Below the pieces are notes generated by a model. It had not been told where the DNA came from and searched no databases. It worked only from the letters and a program-made list of their open reading frames with translations. Below, one piece after another: positions 42,820 to 54,633 of a stretch of DNA of 64,000 bases (positions within the stretch are counted from its first letter, which is position 1; each line of letters begins with the position of its first letter). A program made the translations under genes and the position numbers. Source of the DNA: Spinacia oleracea (taxonomy: Eukaryota > Streptophyta > Magnoliopsida > Caryophyllales > Amaranthaceae); the NCBI RefSeq assembly GCF_020520425.1, contig NC_079487.1:126254385-126318384 (forward strand), in the 5' to 3' direction.

Positions 42820-45800
42820 ATGGCTCTCTATTCTCCCCTTAACCTTCCAATGCACTTGCTCAATACTCCCGCCAAAATTCCAACATTCAATCATCTTTTC
42901 TTGCGCACCCCTTCAATTGTCCTGTGCGGTAGCCGCCGAACACAGTCTCTCTCCTCATTTCTCACTCTCCGAGCGCACCCACCTCGGAAATATGTTTATC
43001 CTGATCCTATTCCGGAATTTGCAGAAGCTGTAATGATAATAATTGAATTTCTCTTATTTAATTAAGTTCTGTAATAATTCTGGCGCTTTTTAATTTTCTG
43101 TTTCATTTTTTTCTTCTTTTGGGGATTTGCAGGAAACGCTGAAGTTCAAGATTGAGTTAAAGAAGACATTGTTGAAAGATGAAGATGCATTAGGGGATGA
43201 GCTTGACCGGGTTGTTGATGTTTGTGCCGAGGTGATTACAGCTCAAACTCTCCTTATAGTGTTGTTTGTTGTGTCTATACTCTTACATGCTTATGTGCTC
43301 TTAAGGTGTTTGATGAATTGCCTGACTGAACTATTTTGTGTAAATTTCTGGTGTAGTGAAAATCTGACTAAATTGCTTGTAATTAAAGGAAGTTGTTTTG
43401 GTTGTTCTGCTGTTGGAGTATGTGTTAGTTGGTAGTTGGGTTAGTTGAAGGGTAGTTACTAAAGTGGTTAATTTTCTGATTTGGCGGGAAATCTGTTGGC
43501 TTTAGGTTCGTTTTATAACGAGAGGAAAAGGGTCCTATTTCCTTCCATTTCTTTTCCATTTAAGAGCTTTGTCGTCTTTGGTTCAATTCTTAACTATTAT
43601 CTTGAATTCAGAAGAACTAGGTTGATGTGTTGGGGATGTTCATATTCTTAGGATATGGTATATTGCTATCGAGTGAGCTGCTTCGAACTCTTAGGAAACC
43701 TTCCAAAAGGATATGCTTCCCTTATGCAACTGGGATAAACCTTCTGTAAGATGAGTTAGATCCCAACTAGTGCTTTCTTCACCTGCTAAATGTAGGCCAA
43801 TGTTGTGATTTCAGTGAGCTGGGAAAGTGAGAGTACATTCAGCCACTGGGTCAATCACTGGGCTTTTTACGATACTGTCAATTAATTATATACACTCATC
43901 TATCGGGTAGGGGACTAAGAAAGAAGGAAACCGAAAGACATTGTTGGACAAGAAAGTTCGGGCTTTTCTCTTTTTCTGGAATCTGAAAATGACTGGGACC
44001 AAATGTGTGAAATAAGGAAAGCTGGAGCCAAGTTTGGTTGTGATGAAGAGATCTGTCTGTAATTAATTTGGAATGACAGAAGTCCTTTAACGTGATGAAA
44101 AGACCATATCATACAACACTGCACCCTTAGCCCTCGCTCAAGATAACCCTACCTCATCTAGCATATAGACACATCTTGTCTTATCCAGCTTTGGCCTAAA
44201 TTCTTGCTGAATAATTCAAAGATGATGTTTAAATACTAACTAAGAACATCTGATGCAGTTCTCCAAGTTAGACTATCACTCAATTCCCATCAATTCTGAG
44301 TTAAATATTGTTGGTCCAACAACAATGTTTACTGCACTATGCTGGAGGAAATGTCAGAACTGGTGAAGCGTGAATAACTGAAGGAACATTCATGGTTTCC
44401 TAATTTCATTGCTTATGTATGCTTAATGCCAATCAAATACCCCGTCCTCTTCCAAGTTCCCACCTCAATTTTGTTAGCATTAGGAGAATGGGGAGAATAT
44501 AGTCTGTTTTGGTCACACCAAGTAATACAGTTGAAAGAAACAGTTGATCAGAGAACTTTGATGACAACTGCAGCTTGCCAATGGCAGATCAGGGTATATA
44601 AATATCATGCATCTCATCGAATCCAGTTGGAAGGTTTAAATGAAATCATGGGAACGGTAATATGATCTCGTAGAGAAACTATCTCTAGGTTCTATCTTTG
44701 GGGTTAAGATTTCTAGGAAAATATCATCCTTTGAGTTGTGTTCATGAGGTAAATTTTTGTTGGTAAGATGATTAAATTTTATCAAGGCTCAGTTCATGAG
44801 ACTGAACTATCTGATTCTAGTATCACTGCATGTCTGTTTTTTTCATACATTGAATTTTCTTATCCATTTACTGGTACTAATACCCAAAAAGCGTTCAGCC
44901 TTATAATCTCGTACTAATGAATGAATACTCCCTCCCCATCAGTAGTCAACTAGTCATATACAGTATTTGTTATTAGGGATCCGGAAAAATAAAATAAAAA
45001 AGCTGTCATATATTCCTAATATAGCAATAGCTTATTAGTATTAGAAATTATCCTATTACTATGATTGGTATTCTTTGAGATCATGCCATATCCTTAACTA
45101 TGAAATGTTAGTACATAATAAAAACTAAATCCGAGCAGAAGGCGCATTACACGTACAATTAAGGGGACTTTTGTTTGCAAAGGCCCAAGATCAGTAAATA
45201 ATGAAGGAGTAGTATGCTGGTCTAATCTATTACTCTGGGAACGTTTCAAATAGATGTTTAAAGGAGTGATGGTTGGGTGTTCCTCTTTAATCATAAAATC
45301 GAAAGAAAAAAAAAACACCTTCAAATTGCTTTTGGTCGGCATCATACAATAATTGGGACACAAATTGAGAGAGTGCATCTAACCATGTACTCTTCACATG
45401 GTATTCTCTTCCAAGTAGTAGTAGCAAACTAATGACTTTTAAGGAACAAAGATCATAATTGCAAAATCTAAGGAGCCACATCTTAGGATCAGTCACATTC
45501 AACCCATTAAATTTATCCTTGAAATTAAATGTAGATATTCTGAAAACTCAATCATGAATTATGATTCATCATCATACATTCATCTTAAAAAAAAATTAAA
45601 AAAATCACAATAATATAGTATATTATTCATCAAGTTGGTGACTCTACCCAATTAATCACCTTGTTAATTGGTTGGATACCCTTCCAACAAAAAATATTTG
45701 GTTAATTTTCTAAGTCAACATTCGTAATAGTTGCTCTTCGTCTGACTGGATTTATTTGTCACGTTGCTAGTTCAAATCACACTTCGTGATTACTAATTCT

Positions 45801-48800
45801 AGACAGAGGGAGCATGTTAATACCTGTGTTGATCGATCATCCTAATAAAATACAAGTATTCCATTGAAATAAAACAAGAAAGCAATCTTAATATGGGTTA
45901 ATCATTGAACATGATGCCGCGTGTTCTGATAACAGTAGAGTTAAGGTGTTCATGTTGTCTAATTAATGTCATCCGACCGCCTTATTACAATTATTTAGCT
46001 TTCATTATTAAATGTGTGGTCACTTTCTTAACATCAAATGCTTATCCCGATTGTATAATTGATTTTCTCTTGTGCTTACTCATCAAGTTTCAACTATGAA
46101 ACTAAATGTATGAAATTATTCTTTTGAATTAGTCCTTTTCGCGTACACTTCATAATGGAATTAAGTATTATTGGTTCATATAATCATACTTCATAATTGC
46201 ACAATTAGACAATTAGTGCTTACATTATGATAAATTCATTTTGTCTATTCATGCTAAGTAGTTTATGCCTTTTGCCCTTCATGAACAAGGGTGGACCATT
46301 TTTTTTTAGGAAATAAGAGTAAAATGACTAAAAGAAAGAATGAAGCTTTAAAAAATAACTGAGTAATACGATGGTTGTTTCTTTTCTCTTATCTAATGTA
46401 AGACAACTTATATGCGCACAGCAAATATAATGAGGCTCAACCAGAAAACGAGAAACGTGTTTTGTCATTTAATGTGTTTTCTATTAAAAACTTCCGTAAA
46501 TATATTGGGACTTATTCTGAATGAACTAGCAGAGTTATCGTTATAGACTCGTAGTTAATAATTTAGTTCAAGGAACTAAGTATTGGGTCATGAGCAACGT
46601 ACGAGTACTAGACCTCAACTCCAACATGTGGGACTGTTGCTGTACTATAAACCTGATCTTCATGTGGCCTGGTAACCTTAATGGAGTACAATATCAATTT
46701 GAGGTAAAATGATGAGTTTGTGTAATACTCCAAACACACAAGTTTGTGATGAGATTGCATCACCATGAACATTACGATGTTATTTTCCTTGCCAATTCAC
46801 ACTTATATCCATTTTTATTCCCGCTATTTATTACCAGTTATCAAACATACAGTTGAAACTTAGCTAATTTCTATTGAAATGTGCTTCTCATTAAAAAAAC
46901 TTAGTTCATAATATTTTGCCTCCAAACTAAACACAATCAAATCGGGGGAAGGTGGTAGAAAATCATGGTCTTTCGTTTCAAGTTCCAAGCCTTACACTTA
47001 AGTAAAATATACTTCTACCAAGATACCAACCTTATAATATAATCACTTTTATTTCATACACATGAAGTAGGTAGTATAAACTTATGACCATAATTATAGA
47101 TTAAGCGATCTTAATATAGTTTTATCCTTGACAAATTTGGACAAAACATGATTAAATTATTGATTAATTTCTAAGACAAGGAAACAGAAGAAATCTAACT
47201 CAGAACAACCAGTATGCTTTTATGTCTCTTTGTTTCACCATGTTTTTATATATATAAGTTTTTTTTAACCCATATGATATTTTATAGTGTCATAAAATCT
47301 GACCTAACCTAATAAACATTAAGTAGGAGGTAATCTTTGACCATGTAAAATACATTAAATTTGACATTTGACCATGTAATAAACATTAATTACATCCTAT
47401 GAATAGAAGAAATGATGAAGTACGTACTTAAATTAGTTGCTTTGGAAATATTCTTTCTTTGTTATTCACATTATGTGTACACATATGTGGGTTTAATTGT
47501 CAGTCTATGTAAGCCATGTGAGGTGTTTAAGATCTTTGGGCTCGCCTATTGAATGAAAGATTTGGACTTTTCTTGTTCATATCCTGACCCATGTAGGGGA
47601 CTACTTCCCTCTAATATCTTTCTTGAAAGTAACTACAACTATTCAATATTTTATTCTTAGATTTCACTGTATTCGGGTTTCTATACTCATTTACTATAAA
47701 CTCTTGTTTTTAGGAAATATATATGGAGTATTCCGTAAGACTATATTGAGAGTGGTGTAGAAAAAGTTACAAGTTATAAGCTTATTGTTAGAAAATTATA
47801 AGTGATTACACTGTCTTCAGGATAATATTAGCCCCGGTTATCTTACTATTGGGATTACAATAACTAATTACTCCCGGCAGGATTCTTCTTAATCTACATA
47901 ACACATTGTTAAGATAGAATATAGGAGATATTATATTGTGAATATTCTGTAGAGTCCTAAATATGGTATGTTATCTAATATGAGTCCTACATATGGTATG
48001 TTACCTAATATGTAATCTAGGGTTTAGGTAATGAGTTGTACTATATATATACGTGTGTTATTAATGAGAAGGATACGAGATTACACAATATTTGACATGG
48101 TATCAAGAGCTTAGGGAGATCCTACGACCCGTCTACAAAAAAAAAATATCCCTTGCCGGTGGGTTAGAAAAATAAATCCACCGGCGGGATTCGTAATTAA
48201 TATAATAATTCCGCTGCAAATTGGTAGAAGATGAGGTTGGTGTTGGAGAAAAGACTCGTACTTGGAATCGCGTCCAATTCGAGTATTTATATTGAGATAA
48301 TTGGTGAGTTCGAAAAGAAGGGCGTTCTCATCAAGAGAGAAAAAAAAAAAAAAAAGTGCAGGTTCGAAAAGAATGGCGTTCTTGCTCGATTTTTTTTTAT
48401 TGAAGAATGGTGTTTCCAATCACAACGTTCGTGAAACTGCCGTTACGATTGAGGGAGGGAGTAAAGGATAAGTAAAGGATAACGTAGTTATCCTAGAGGA
48501 TAGAATATCATATGAGATAGAGTTATGTTATATGATACGGGTGATACTGAGGGAGTGTCGTCACCTACGGGTGATACTGAGGGAGTGTCGTCACCTACGG
48601 GTGATACTGAGGGAGTGTTGTCGCATACAGGTGACAATGAGGACGTGTCGTTGACTAGTGGCGTCGACGAAGGGGTGTCGTCGCCTGTGAGGGAGGAACA
48701 ACAACATTATACACCCAGTCGAGTGGAATCAGACGTCGTCTCAGCAACGACAGGTGTCGATGAGACGACGTGTAGTGATGAGAGCGAGACAAGGCAGTCA

Positions 48801-51800
48801 TCAACCCGTCGTATGTGTCAACGAAGGTTCAGTTAGCAGATATCGTCACTAAAGCGTTGGGGAAGAAGCAATTTGAGTTTTTTTTTTGAACAAGATGGGC
48901 ATTCGAGATCTTCATGCTCCACCTTGGGGGATGTTAAGATAGAATATAGGAGATATTATATTGTGAATATTCTGTAGAGTCCTAAATATGGTATGTTACC
49001 TAATATGAGTCCTACATATGGTATGTTACCTAATATGTAATCTAGGGTTTAGGTAATGAGTTGTACTATATATATACGTGTGTTATTAATGAGAAGGATA
49101 CGAGATTACACAATATTTGACACACATGTACAACTCTCACTATCTTGTTGTTCGACTTCGAATAACGTTCAAGTGTTTATAAGAAATCCAGTGTTTATAT
49201 TATGAAGTTGAGTAAATTTTTGTATGGTTACATGAGGAAGTAACCATCAATATCAAACAGTATATAGACTATTACTTATTTTCCAAATGAAAAATAATTT
49301 TCCCATTGTGTTTTGTATCTGGTAAATGGGAACAAATGAAGAATTTGTTTGATAGAGTGAGGGACTCAAAGTTGAACAAATTTGTTTGGTTGTTGCCCCT
49401 TTGTGGGTCTACTTTCTTCTCATCCAAACATTCTATTTTCTAATCAATACCTCCTTGAACAATTCTGTTGGGGTTTTTGGAGTTTTGTGGGAGGTTCAAC
49501 ACCAAGTGGACTTTCTACAGTTTTTTTCTACAATTTTATTTCATCCTATTTTTAGGGTTATTTTCAGTCATTCTTTAATCTGATTCTTAATTACCCAATC
49601 ATGGAACAATATTAGGACACTTATAATAGTATTATTGACTTTAATGTCAGGGATCTTAATGACAAAGAGACAAATTTTATTGATAGAATGACATAAACTT
49701 ATTTATGAATATAGTTAATCTTAGATTAAGAAGAAATTAGTGCATTAATCATTAATTTTTCTGAACTACTGTTTGGTGATTTAATTTTTTTCCCCTAACA
49801 TTAGGGGGGATTTTTGTGGGGCCCATTACAGACAGAAATGCTAGTAGCAATCGCTGTCAAATTTTCAGGAAACAAACTCAGAAGTTTTGAGTTTGGATTT
49901 TAAAATTTCTTTTTTGATCTTGTTTGGAACATACTGTAGTAGTTTACTGTGGTTCTTCTCCTTTGGTGTGACTTCTGCAATAGATCGGGTGAAACAGTTA
50001 TGAATCTGGTTATATAGTTTCAAAGTTGTTATTATATGTAGTAAATAGATTTTTTCAGGTTCTGTCGATATCATTGAGCGAACATTTGGTATCTTGGAAT
50101 ACTTCCATGAAGTTTCCATCAGTTTGTTGTTAGTTGCTGCACCTGGATTGTATTAGATAGGAGACATGGATATAGACATATTGTCAAATATTGTGTAATC
50201 TCGTATCCTTCTCATTAATAACACACGTATATATATAGTACAACTCATTACCTAAACCCTAGATTACATATTAGGTAACATACCATATGTAGGACTCATA
50301 TTAGGTAACATACCATATTTAGGACTCTACAGAATATTCACAATATAATATCTCCTATATTCTATCTTAACATCCCCCTCAAGGTGGAGCATGAAGATCT
50401 CGAATGCCCATCTTGTTCAAAAAAAACTCAAATTGCTTCTTCCCCAACGCTTTAGTGACGATATCTGCTAACTGAACCTTCGTCGACACATACGACGGGC
50501 TGATGACCGCCTTGTCTCACTCTCATCACTACCCGTTGTCTCATCGACACCTGTCGTTGGTGAGACGACGTCTGATCCACTCGACTGGGTGTATAATGTT
50601 GTTGTTCCTCCCTCACAGGCGACGACACCCCTTCGTCGACGCCACTAGTCAACGACACGTCCTCATTGTCACCTGTATGCGACAACACTCCCTCAGTATC
50701 ACCCGTAGGTGACGACACTCCCTCAGTATCACCCGTAGGTGACGACACTCCCTCAGTATCACCCATATCATATAACATAACTCTATCTCATATGATATTC
50801 TATCCTCTAGGATAACTACGTTATCCTTTACTTATCCTTTACTCCCTCCCTCAATCGTAACGGCAGTTTCACGAACGTTGCGATTGGAAACACCATACGA
50901 CGGGCTGATGACTGCCTTGTCTCACTCTCATCACTACACGTCGTCTCATCGACACCTGTCGTTGCTGAGACGACGTCTGATTCCACTCGACTGGGTGTAT
51001 AATGTTGTTGTTCCTCCCTCACAGGCGACGACACCCCTTCGTCGACGCCACTAGTCAACGACACGTCCTCATTGTCACCTGTATGCGACAACACTCCCTC
51101 AGTATCACCCGTAGGTGACGACACTCCCTCAGTATCACCCGTAGGTGACGACACTCCCTCAGTATCACCCGTATCATATAACATAACTCTATCTCATATG
51201 ATATTCTATCCTCTAGGATAACTACGTTATCCTTAACTCCCTCCCTCAATCGTAACGGCAGTTTCACGAACGTTGCGATTGGAATCACCATTCTTCGATT
51301 AAAAAAAATCGAGCAAGAACGCCATTCTTTTCGAACCTGCACTTTTTTTTTTTTCTCTCTTGATGAGAACGCCTTTCTTTTCGAACTCACCAATTATCTC
51401 AATATGAATACTCGAATTGGACGCGATTCCAAGTACGAGTCTTTTCTCCAACACAAACCTCATCTTCTACCAATTTGCAGCGGAATTATTATATTAATTA
51501 CGAATCCCGCCGGTGGATTTATTTTTCTAACCCACCGGCAGGGGATATTTTTTTTTTGTAGACGGGTCGTAGGATCTCCCTAAGCTCTTGATACCATGTC
51601 AAATATTGTGTAATCTCGTATCCTTCTCATTAATAACACACGTATATATATATAGTACAACTCATTACCTAAACCCTAGATTACATATTAGGTAACATAC
51701 CATATGTAGGACTCATATTAGGTAACATACCATATTTAGGACTCTACAGAATATTCACAATATAATATCTCCTATATTCTATCTTAACACATATACTCCG

Positions 51801-52990
51801 TAGACCGTACTCTCTTTAAGTCCGTTTTTATTAGGAAAGTGGGTTTATACTTTATAGTAGAATAATTTAAGTCTTGTTACAACCTCCTAAGTGATCCGTA
51901 CTAAGTGAATAAGCTTAGAGCCCTTTGTTTTCATGAATGTATCAATAGGGATACGGAATACCTTCGTAAGGTCTATGGTGTTAGGGTGTAAATGAACTGT
52001 TTCGTTGGTGACCGGTTTAGATTGGTGCAATATATGTTTGATGTGAGCTTGATCATGAACGTAGAAGGCTAGATTGTGTACTGCTTGACATGAACTTGAT
52101 CATGAGTTTTGAAGGCTTGTTCATTTGCAATCATGAATAACATTTTCACCAGTCACATATAATTCATTAACTAGTGTACATAAACAATTTGTTTACTGAT
52201 GTTCATGAGTGGCTTGATAATTTGATATGAAATTCTTCTGAGTAATTCAGTGTTTATGTCCATTAAGATCATTGAAGAACACTTCTGATAGTATATGAAT
52301 TGAGTTTGAGCAAATTCTGGACACACTAATTCCTAAATGAGCTTAGTTTGAATAAGCTTTTTGACTTCAACTGATTAGCTCAATTCAACCTGAACATGAA
52401 GATTAATAGTGTATTACTCGATTTTGCTTGAACTTTAATGCATTCTAGAACAATAATTTGTTCGACCAAAGGATTAGCAACCCACATATTGTGACTAATC
52501 AGAAGCATATACTGAAAAAGTTTGTGTATAACTCAGCTATATCTCATGAAGGTTGGTAATTGTTGGGTCAACTAAACATTTTCATATATAGTTCGAGGTA
52601 GCTCGAAATTGTGGTTCATCCATTTTGTGAATTCTTTCAACTAATTTGTTTATGAATGTTTGGTGCATTACTGCTTTTTGAATGACTTAACTGATTGATG
52701 GTAAATGAAGCTCACTGATCAAGTTTCGTTTTATGCGTACTTTTTGCATGAATTTAAAAAAGCAGAAACTGCATGAATTTTTGAGCAAAGAGTATGGAGG
52801 GCCAGGAACATTATTGGTGGAGCCTTTCACAAACATGCTAATTGCTCTTAAGGACAACGATTTGCCTGCTGCTCCTTTGGCTACTAGAGCTTCCTTGCTA
52901 TGGGCTCAAAACTGCATTGACCGCGACTGGCGACTCTGGAATTCATCACCACCTTCCACTGATCAAGTAAACCATCATCCTAACTTCTAA
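42820..52990 (+). CDS. PRIN2: PLASTID REDOX INSENSITIVE 2 (PRIN2), three exons with a 9.5-kb intron
   Basis: Exon 1 is 42820-43029 (70 codons), exon 2 43133-43231 (33), exon 3 52766-52990 (74 plus TAA): 177 aa, close to the usual size. The N-terminus MALYSPLNLP... is rich in Ser, Arg and Leu and low in acid, like a chloroplast transit peptide, then KYVYPDPIPEFAEA. Exon 2 ends LDRVVDVCAE. Exon 3 carries KEYGGPGTLLVEPF and RASLLWAQNCIDRDWRLW. All introns are phase 0 with GT...AG (GCT|GTAATG, GCAG|GAAAC, GAG|GTGATT, GCAG|AAACT). PRIN2 supports transcription by the plastid-encoded RNA polymerase in nucleoids and links redox state to plastid gene expression. The exon 3 start (KLHEFL) aligns in length with the family's IFxxFL. 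A GTAA in the last exon (GATCAA|GTAAAC) could splice to another end. No lesion was found. Confidence 0.85.
43232..47906 (+). other. PRIN2 intron 2, left part: no gene recognised
   Basis: About 4.7 kb of intron sequence before the first LTR element. Frames at 43127-43435, 44426-44665 and 45094-45502 show no known protein. CTCCCTCC near 44930 may be one terminus of a Stowaway MITE, but its partner end was not found. Confidence 0.5.
47907..48097 (+). repeat. 5' LTR of non-autonomous element copy 1
   Basis: 191 bp, TGTTAAGATAG...ATTTGACA. It contains TATATATATACG near 48045-48055, a likely TATA region. Confidence 0.93.
48525..48836 (+). pseudogene. Residual pol fragment with GDTEGVSSPT repeats
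   Basis: The frame has three to four direct repeats of a decapeptide (GDTEGVSSPT, GDTEGVLSHT, GDNEDVSLTS), then VREEQQHYTPSRVESD. This acidic, Ser/Thr-rich part resembles the variable linker between integrase and RT in copia polyproteins. The next sequence, one frame over, is the RNase H tail, so this is a fused remnant rather than a gene. Confidence 0.7.
48932..49122 (+). repeat. 3' LTR of non-autonomous element copy 1
   Basis: 191 bp, identical to the 5' LTR except TTACCTAAT for TTATCTAAT, indicating recent insertion. Confidence 0.93.
49128..50176 (+). other. PRIN2 intron 2 between the two LTR elements: no gene
   Basis: About 1.05 kb of AT-rich intron with no recognisable coding frame or repeat border. 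Confidence 0.5.
50182..50372 (-). repeat. 3' LTR of non-autonomous element copy 2
   Basis: 191 bp, inverse of the family LTR; the adjacent purine tract in minus sense includes TGAGGGGGA. Confidence 0.92.
50491..51290 (-). repeat. 405-bp internal tandem duplication in copy 2
   Basis: Two consecutive near-identical blocks, each from TACGACGGGCTGATGA to GTAACGGCAGTTTCACGAAC. Copy 1 has a single block. Small differences (ACCGCC/ACTGCC, CCCGTTGTC/CACGTCGTC) show that the blocks have begun to diverge. Confidence 0.85.
51597..51789 (-). repeat. 5' LTR of non-autonomous element copy 2
   Basis: 193 bp; the only difference from the other LTR is two extra bases in the TATATATATA run. Confidence 0.92.
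51795..52765 (+). other. PRIN2 intron 2, right part: no gene recognised
   Basis: About 1 kb of AT-rich intron ending in the acceptor AAAAAAGCAG before exon 3. Confidence 0.5.
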
Positions 52991-53371
52991 GTTCTAACAG
53001 TTATTCATAAGAATTATACAATGATAAACTTTGAACAACATTGCAATATTCATGTCATTTCTGGGAAGGAAAGTTTCATACAAGCTTACATTTGCAACAA
53101 CTTTTCCAGATTTTACAGTCAGTTTTTTTCACCTCTCTTTTTCCAGATTCATACTCTCATTATCTATACATTAGGAATTGGCATTTTGGATGCATCAAAA
53201 GTGGACTTGGAAAGAGATTGACCCCTTTTTACCCTTCTCCTTTTGCCTGTTGAATTCCTTCTATTAGCTTTTACAAAAGTCTTGAAAGTCATATCTTCTG
53301 GAAGATGAGGTAGCTTAGCTTGTTAGTTCCATAGTGATGATCTTCTTTCAATTCACCTCTTCTTCTAGATA

Positions 53372-54127
53372 TTAGCTTGTAGCCTCAGAGATGCTCTGTA
53401 ACGATGGCCGCCATGTTTTTGATCTCGAGTTCATTGATCTTGATGTTAATCTCTGTCTTTCATGGTCTGATCCCTGTTTTCATATACATACGGAATTATT
53501 CTCATTAGTTTCTTCAATACTTTGACCAAACTATATGAAAATTAAAAGGGCAAATTGTAACATAAAATTGTCAATTTTTTTTAAAAAAAAATCCTCTTTT
53601 TTCTTGAAATTTTTGAACTTTTACCTGATCATTTCTTTCTGATTCATCTTTTTCCCCTTCTGTTTCTTTTCTCTCACTTGTTTGCAGCTTTCCACTTCCA
53701 GACTCCTTTTCATTCATCTTTTCCTTTGCCATTCTTTTTGCCATCAGAACCTTCTTAACCTCTGTCATCATCAAACAACAAAGATTAAAATAAGTAACTT
53801 CACCTTATAAAAGGAATTATTATTAATTAAGCTGTGATCATCAATTTGGTACCAACCTTGTGAAGTAACGAGGCGATAAGCCCGACCGAGGACAAGAGTA
53901 TCCGTGGGTCGGAGCAGCTTCACCCGGGTATACCGGACCGATTTCTTCTTATCCGAGGCTCCGGCTTCGTCGTCGGACATAGGTAGAGGTATGATTAAGG
54001 ATACATAATGACCAGGGTTGATCTTCATAACTTCATTAGCTGTAATAGGCCAATACATCCTCTCAACTTTCCCACTTGGGTGTTGAATCACCAATGCTGC
54101 TGCATCCACTGCTTGGCAATTCCCCAT
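53372..54127 (-). CDS. DUF4228/PADRE domain protein, three exons (169 aa)
   Basis: Exon 1 is 53857-54127 (ATG 54127), exon 2 53625-53761, exon 3 53372-53473 with TAA. The introns are phase 1 (CAAG|GTTGGT ... GACAG|AGGTT) and phase 0 (CAG|GTAAAA ... AACAG|GGATC). The protein starts MGNCQAVDAAALVIQHPSGK; Gly2 with Cys4 suggests N-myristoylation and palmitoylation, hence membrane attachment. It continues YWPITANEVMKINPGHYVSL, LRPTDTLVLGRAYRLVTSQE and a Lys/Glu-rich disordered part, ending in TWRPSLQSISEA, the usual family C-terminus. All three PADRE motifs are present. Family members respond to pathogen and abiotic stress in plants; the biochemical role is not settled. Convergent with PRIN2: the 3' ends are 381 bases apart. 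Confidence 0.92.
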
Positions 54128-54440
54128 ATTTTCTCTTTCCTCTTTTTTTTCCTTAGAAGAATGAAAATGAGTGTCTTTTTAGATGAGAGGAAATAAGGGG
54201 AAGAGAGAAGATGTGAAATAAGGACAAGTCTTTATCTTAAGGGAGTACCCACCACCATTAATTTAAACAAGGAAAGCTTTAACTTACACTAGTTTGCTTA
54301 GCTTAGCTTATATCTTTGTTGGTGTACTACTACTATGACTATTTCACCCAACTAACTCAAGTTATGGGTATATATACATACAAGTTATGTTAACAAGTAT
54401 TCGTGTCGGATCCTCTAACAATCAGATATGGGTTTAGACT
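54128..54440. other. Upstream flank of the PADRE gene
   Basis: Probable 5' untranslated and promoter sequence (pyrimidine-rich leader on the minus strand next to the ATG). No definite promoter element was assigned. Confidence 0.5.
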
Positions 54441-54633
54441 ATGGACCCCGACACTTCATTTTGGGTAAAAATCATGATTTTTTTTTACAGTTTAACCGAA
54501 TCGAACATCTTGCCATCTAGGCACGTACCCGATGCCGAGTATGGACCCTCCGACACTTCATTTTGGGTAAAAGTCGTGGATTTTTTTACAATTTGACTGA
54601 ACCGCACATCTAGGCACGTACCCGAGGCCGAGT
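54441..54633. repeat. Tandem duplication of about 97 bp
   Basis: ATGGACCC...GCCGAGT occurs at 54441-54540 and directly again at 54541-54633, sharing CGACACTTCATTTTGGGTAA and ATCTAGGCACGTACCCGA. Several point differences and a small length difference show that it is older than the duplication at 31805. Confidence 0.85.

Larger units (their letters stand above)
47907..49122 (+). mobile_element. Non-autonomous LTR retrotransposon, copy 1 (1216 bp)
   Basis: LTRs at 47907-48097 and 48932-49122 (191 bp, one mismatch) with 5-bp duplication CACAT (47902-47906, 49123-49127). The primer site TGGTATCAAGAGC (48098-48110) follows the first LTR; purine tract CTTGGGGGA precedes the second. The interior is only 0.83 kb: an untranslated leader, a frame at 48525-48836 with repeated GDTEGVSSPT units, and the end of a copia RNase H in another frame (VSTKVQLADIVTKALGKKQF). 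Gag, protease, integrase and RT are missing, so it depends on an autonomous relative for mobility. It lies in PRIN2 intron 2 in the gene's orientation. Confidence 0.93.
50182..51789 (-). mobile_element. Non-autonomous LTR retrotransposon, copy 2 (1608 bp, inverted)
   Basis: Same family as 47907-49122 in opposite orientation. LTRs at 50182-50372 and 51597-51789 are identical except for one AT unit in a TA run. 5-bp duplication CATAT (50177-50181, 51790-51794); primer site at 51584-51596 (minus sense TGGTATCAAGAGC). The interior is longer because a 405-bp segment is tandemly duplicated (TACGACGGGCTGATGA at 50491 and again at 50896), giving two copies of the GDTEGVSSPT frame (50452-50778 and 50828-51184). 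The RNase H tail (QLADIVTKALGKKQF) is present once. Confidence 0.92.

Noticed and set aside
44426..44665. 79-codon frame in the PRIN2 intron
   Set aside because: No recognisable motif, in AT-rich intron, no splice signals that would join it to PRIN2 exons.
48231..48434. Frame in the leader of the non-autonomous LTR element
   Set aside because: Basic, low-complexity, interrupted by an A-run that differs in length between copies; part of the untranslated leader.
52950..52990. Donor-like GATCAA|GTAAAC in the last PRIN2 exon
   Set aside because: The frame ends normally 25 bases later at a total length typical of the family, so an extra intron is not needed; kept only as a caution.
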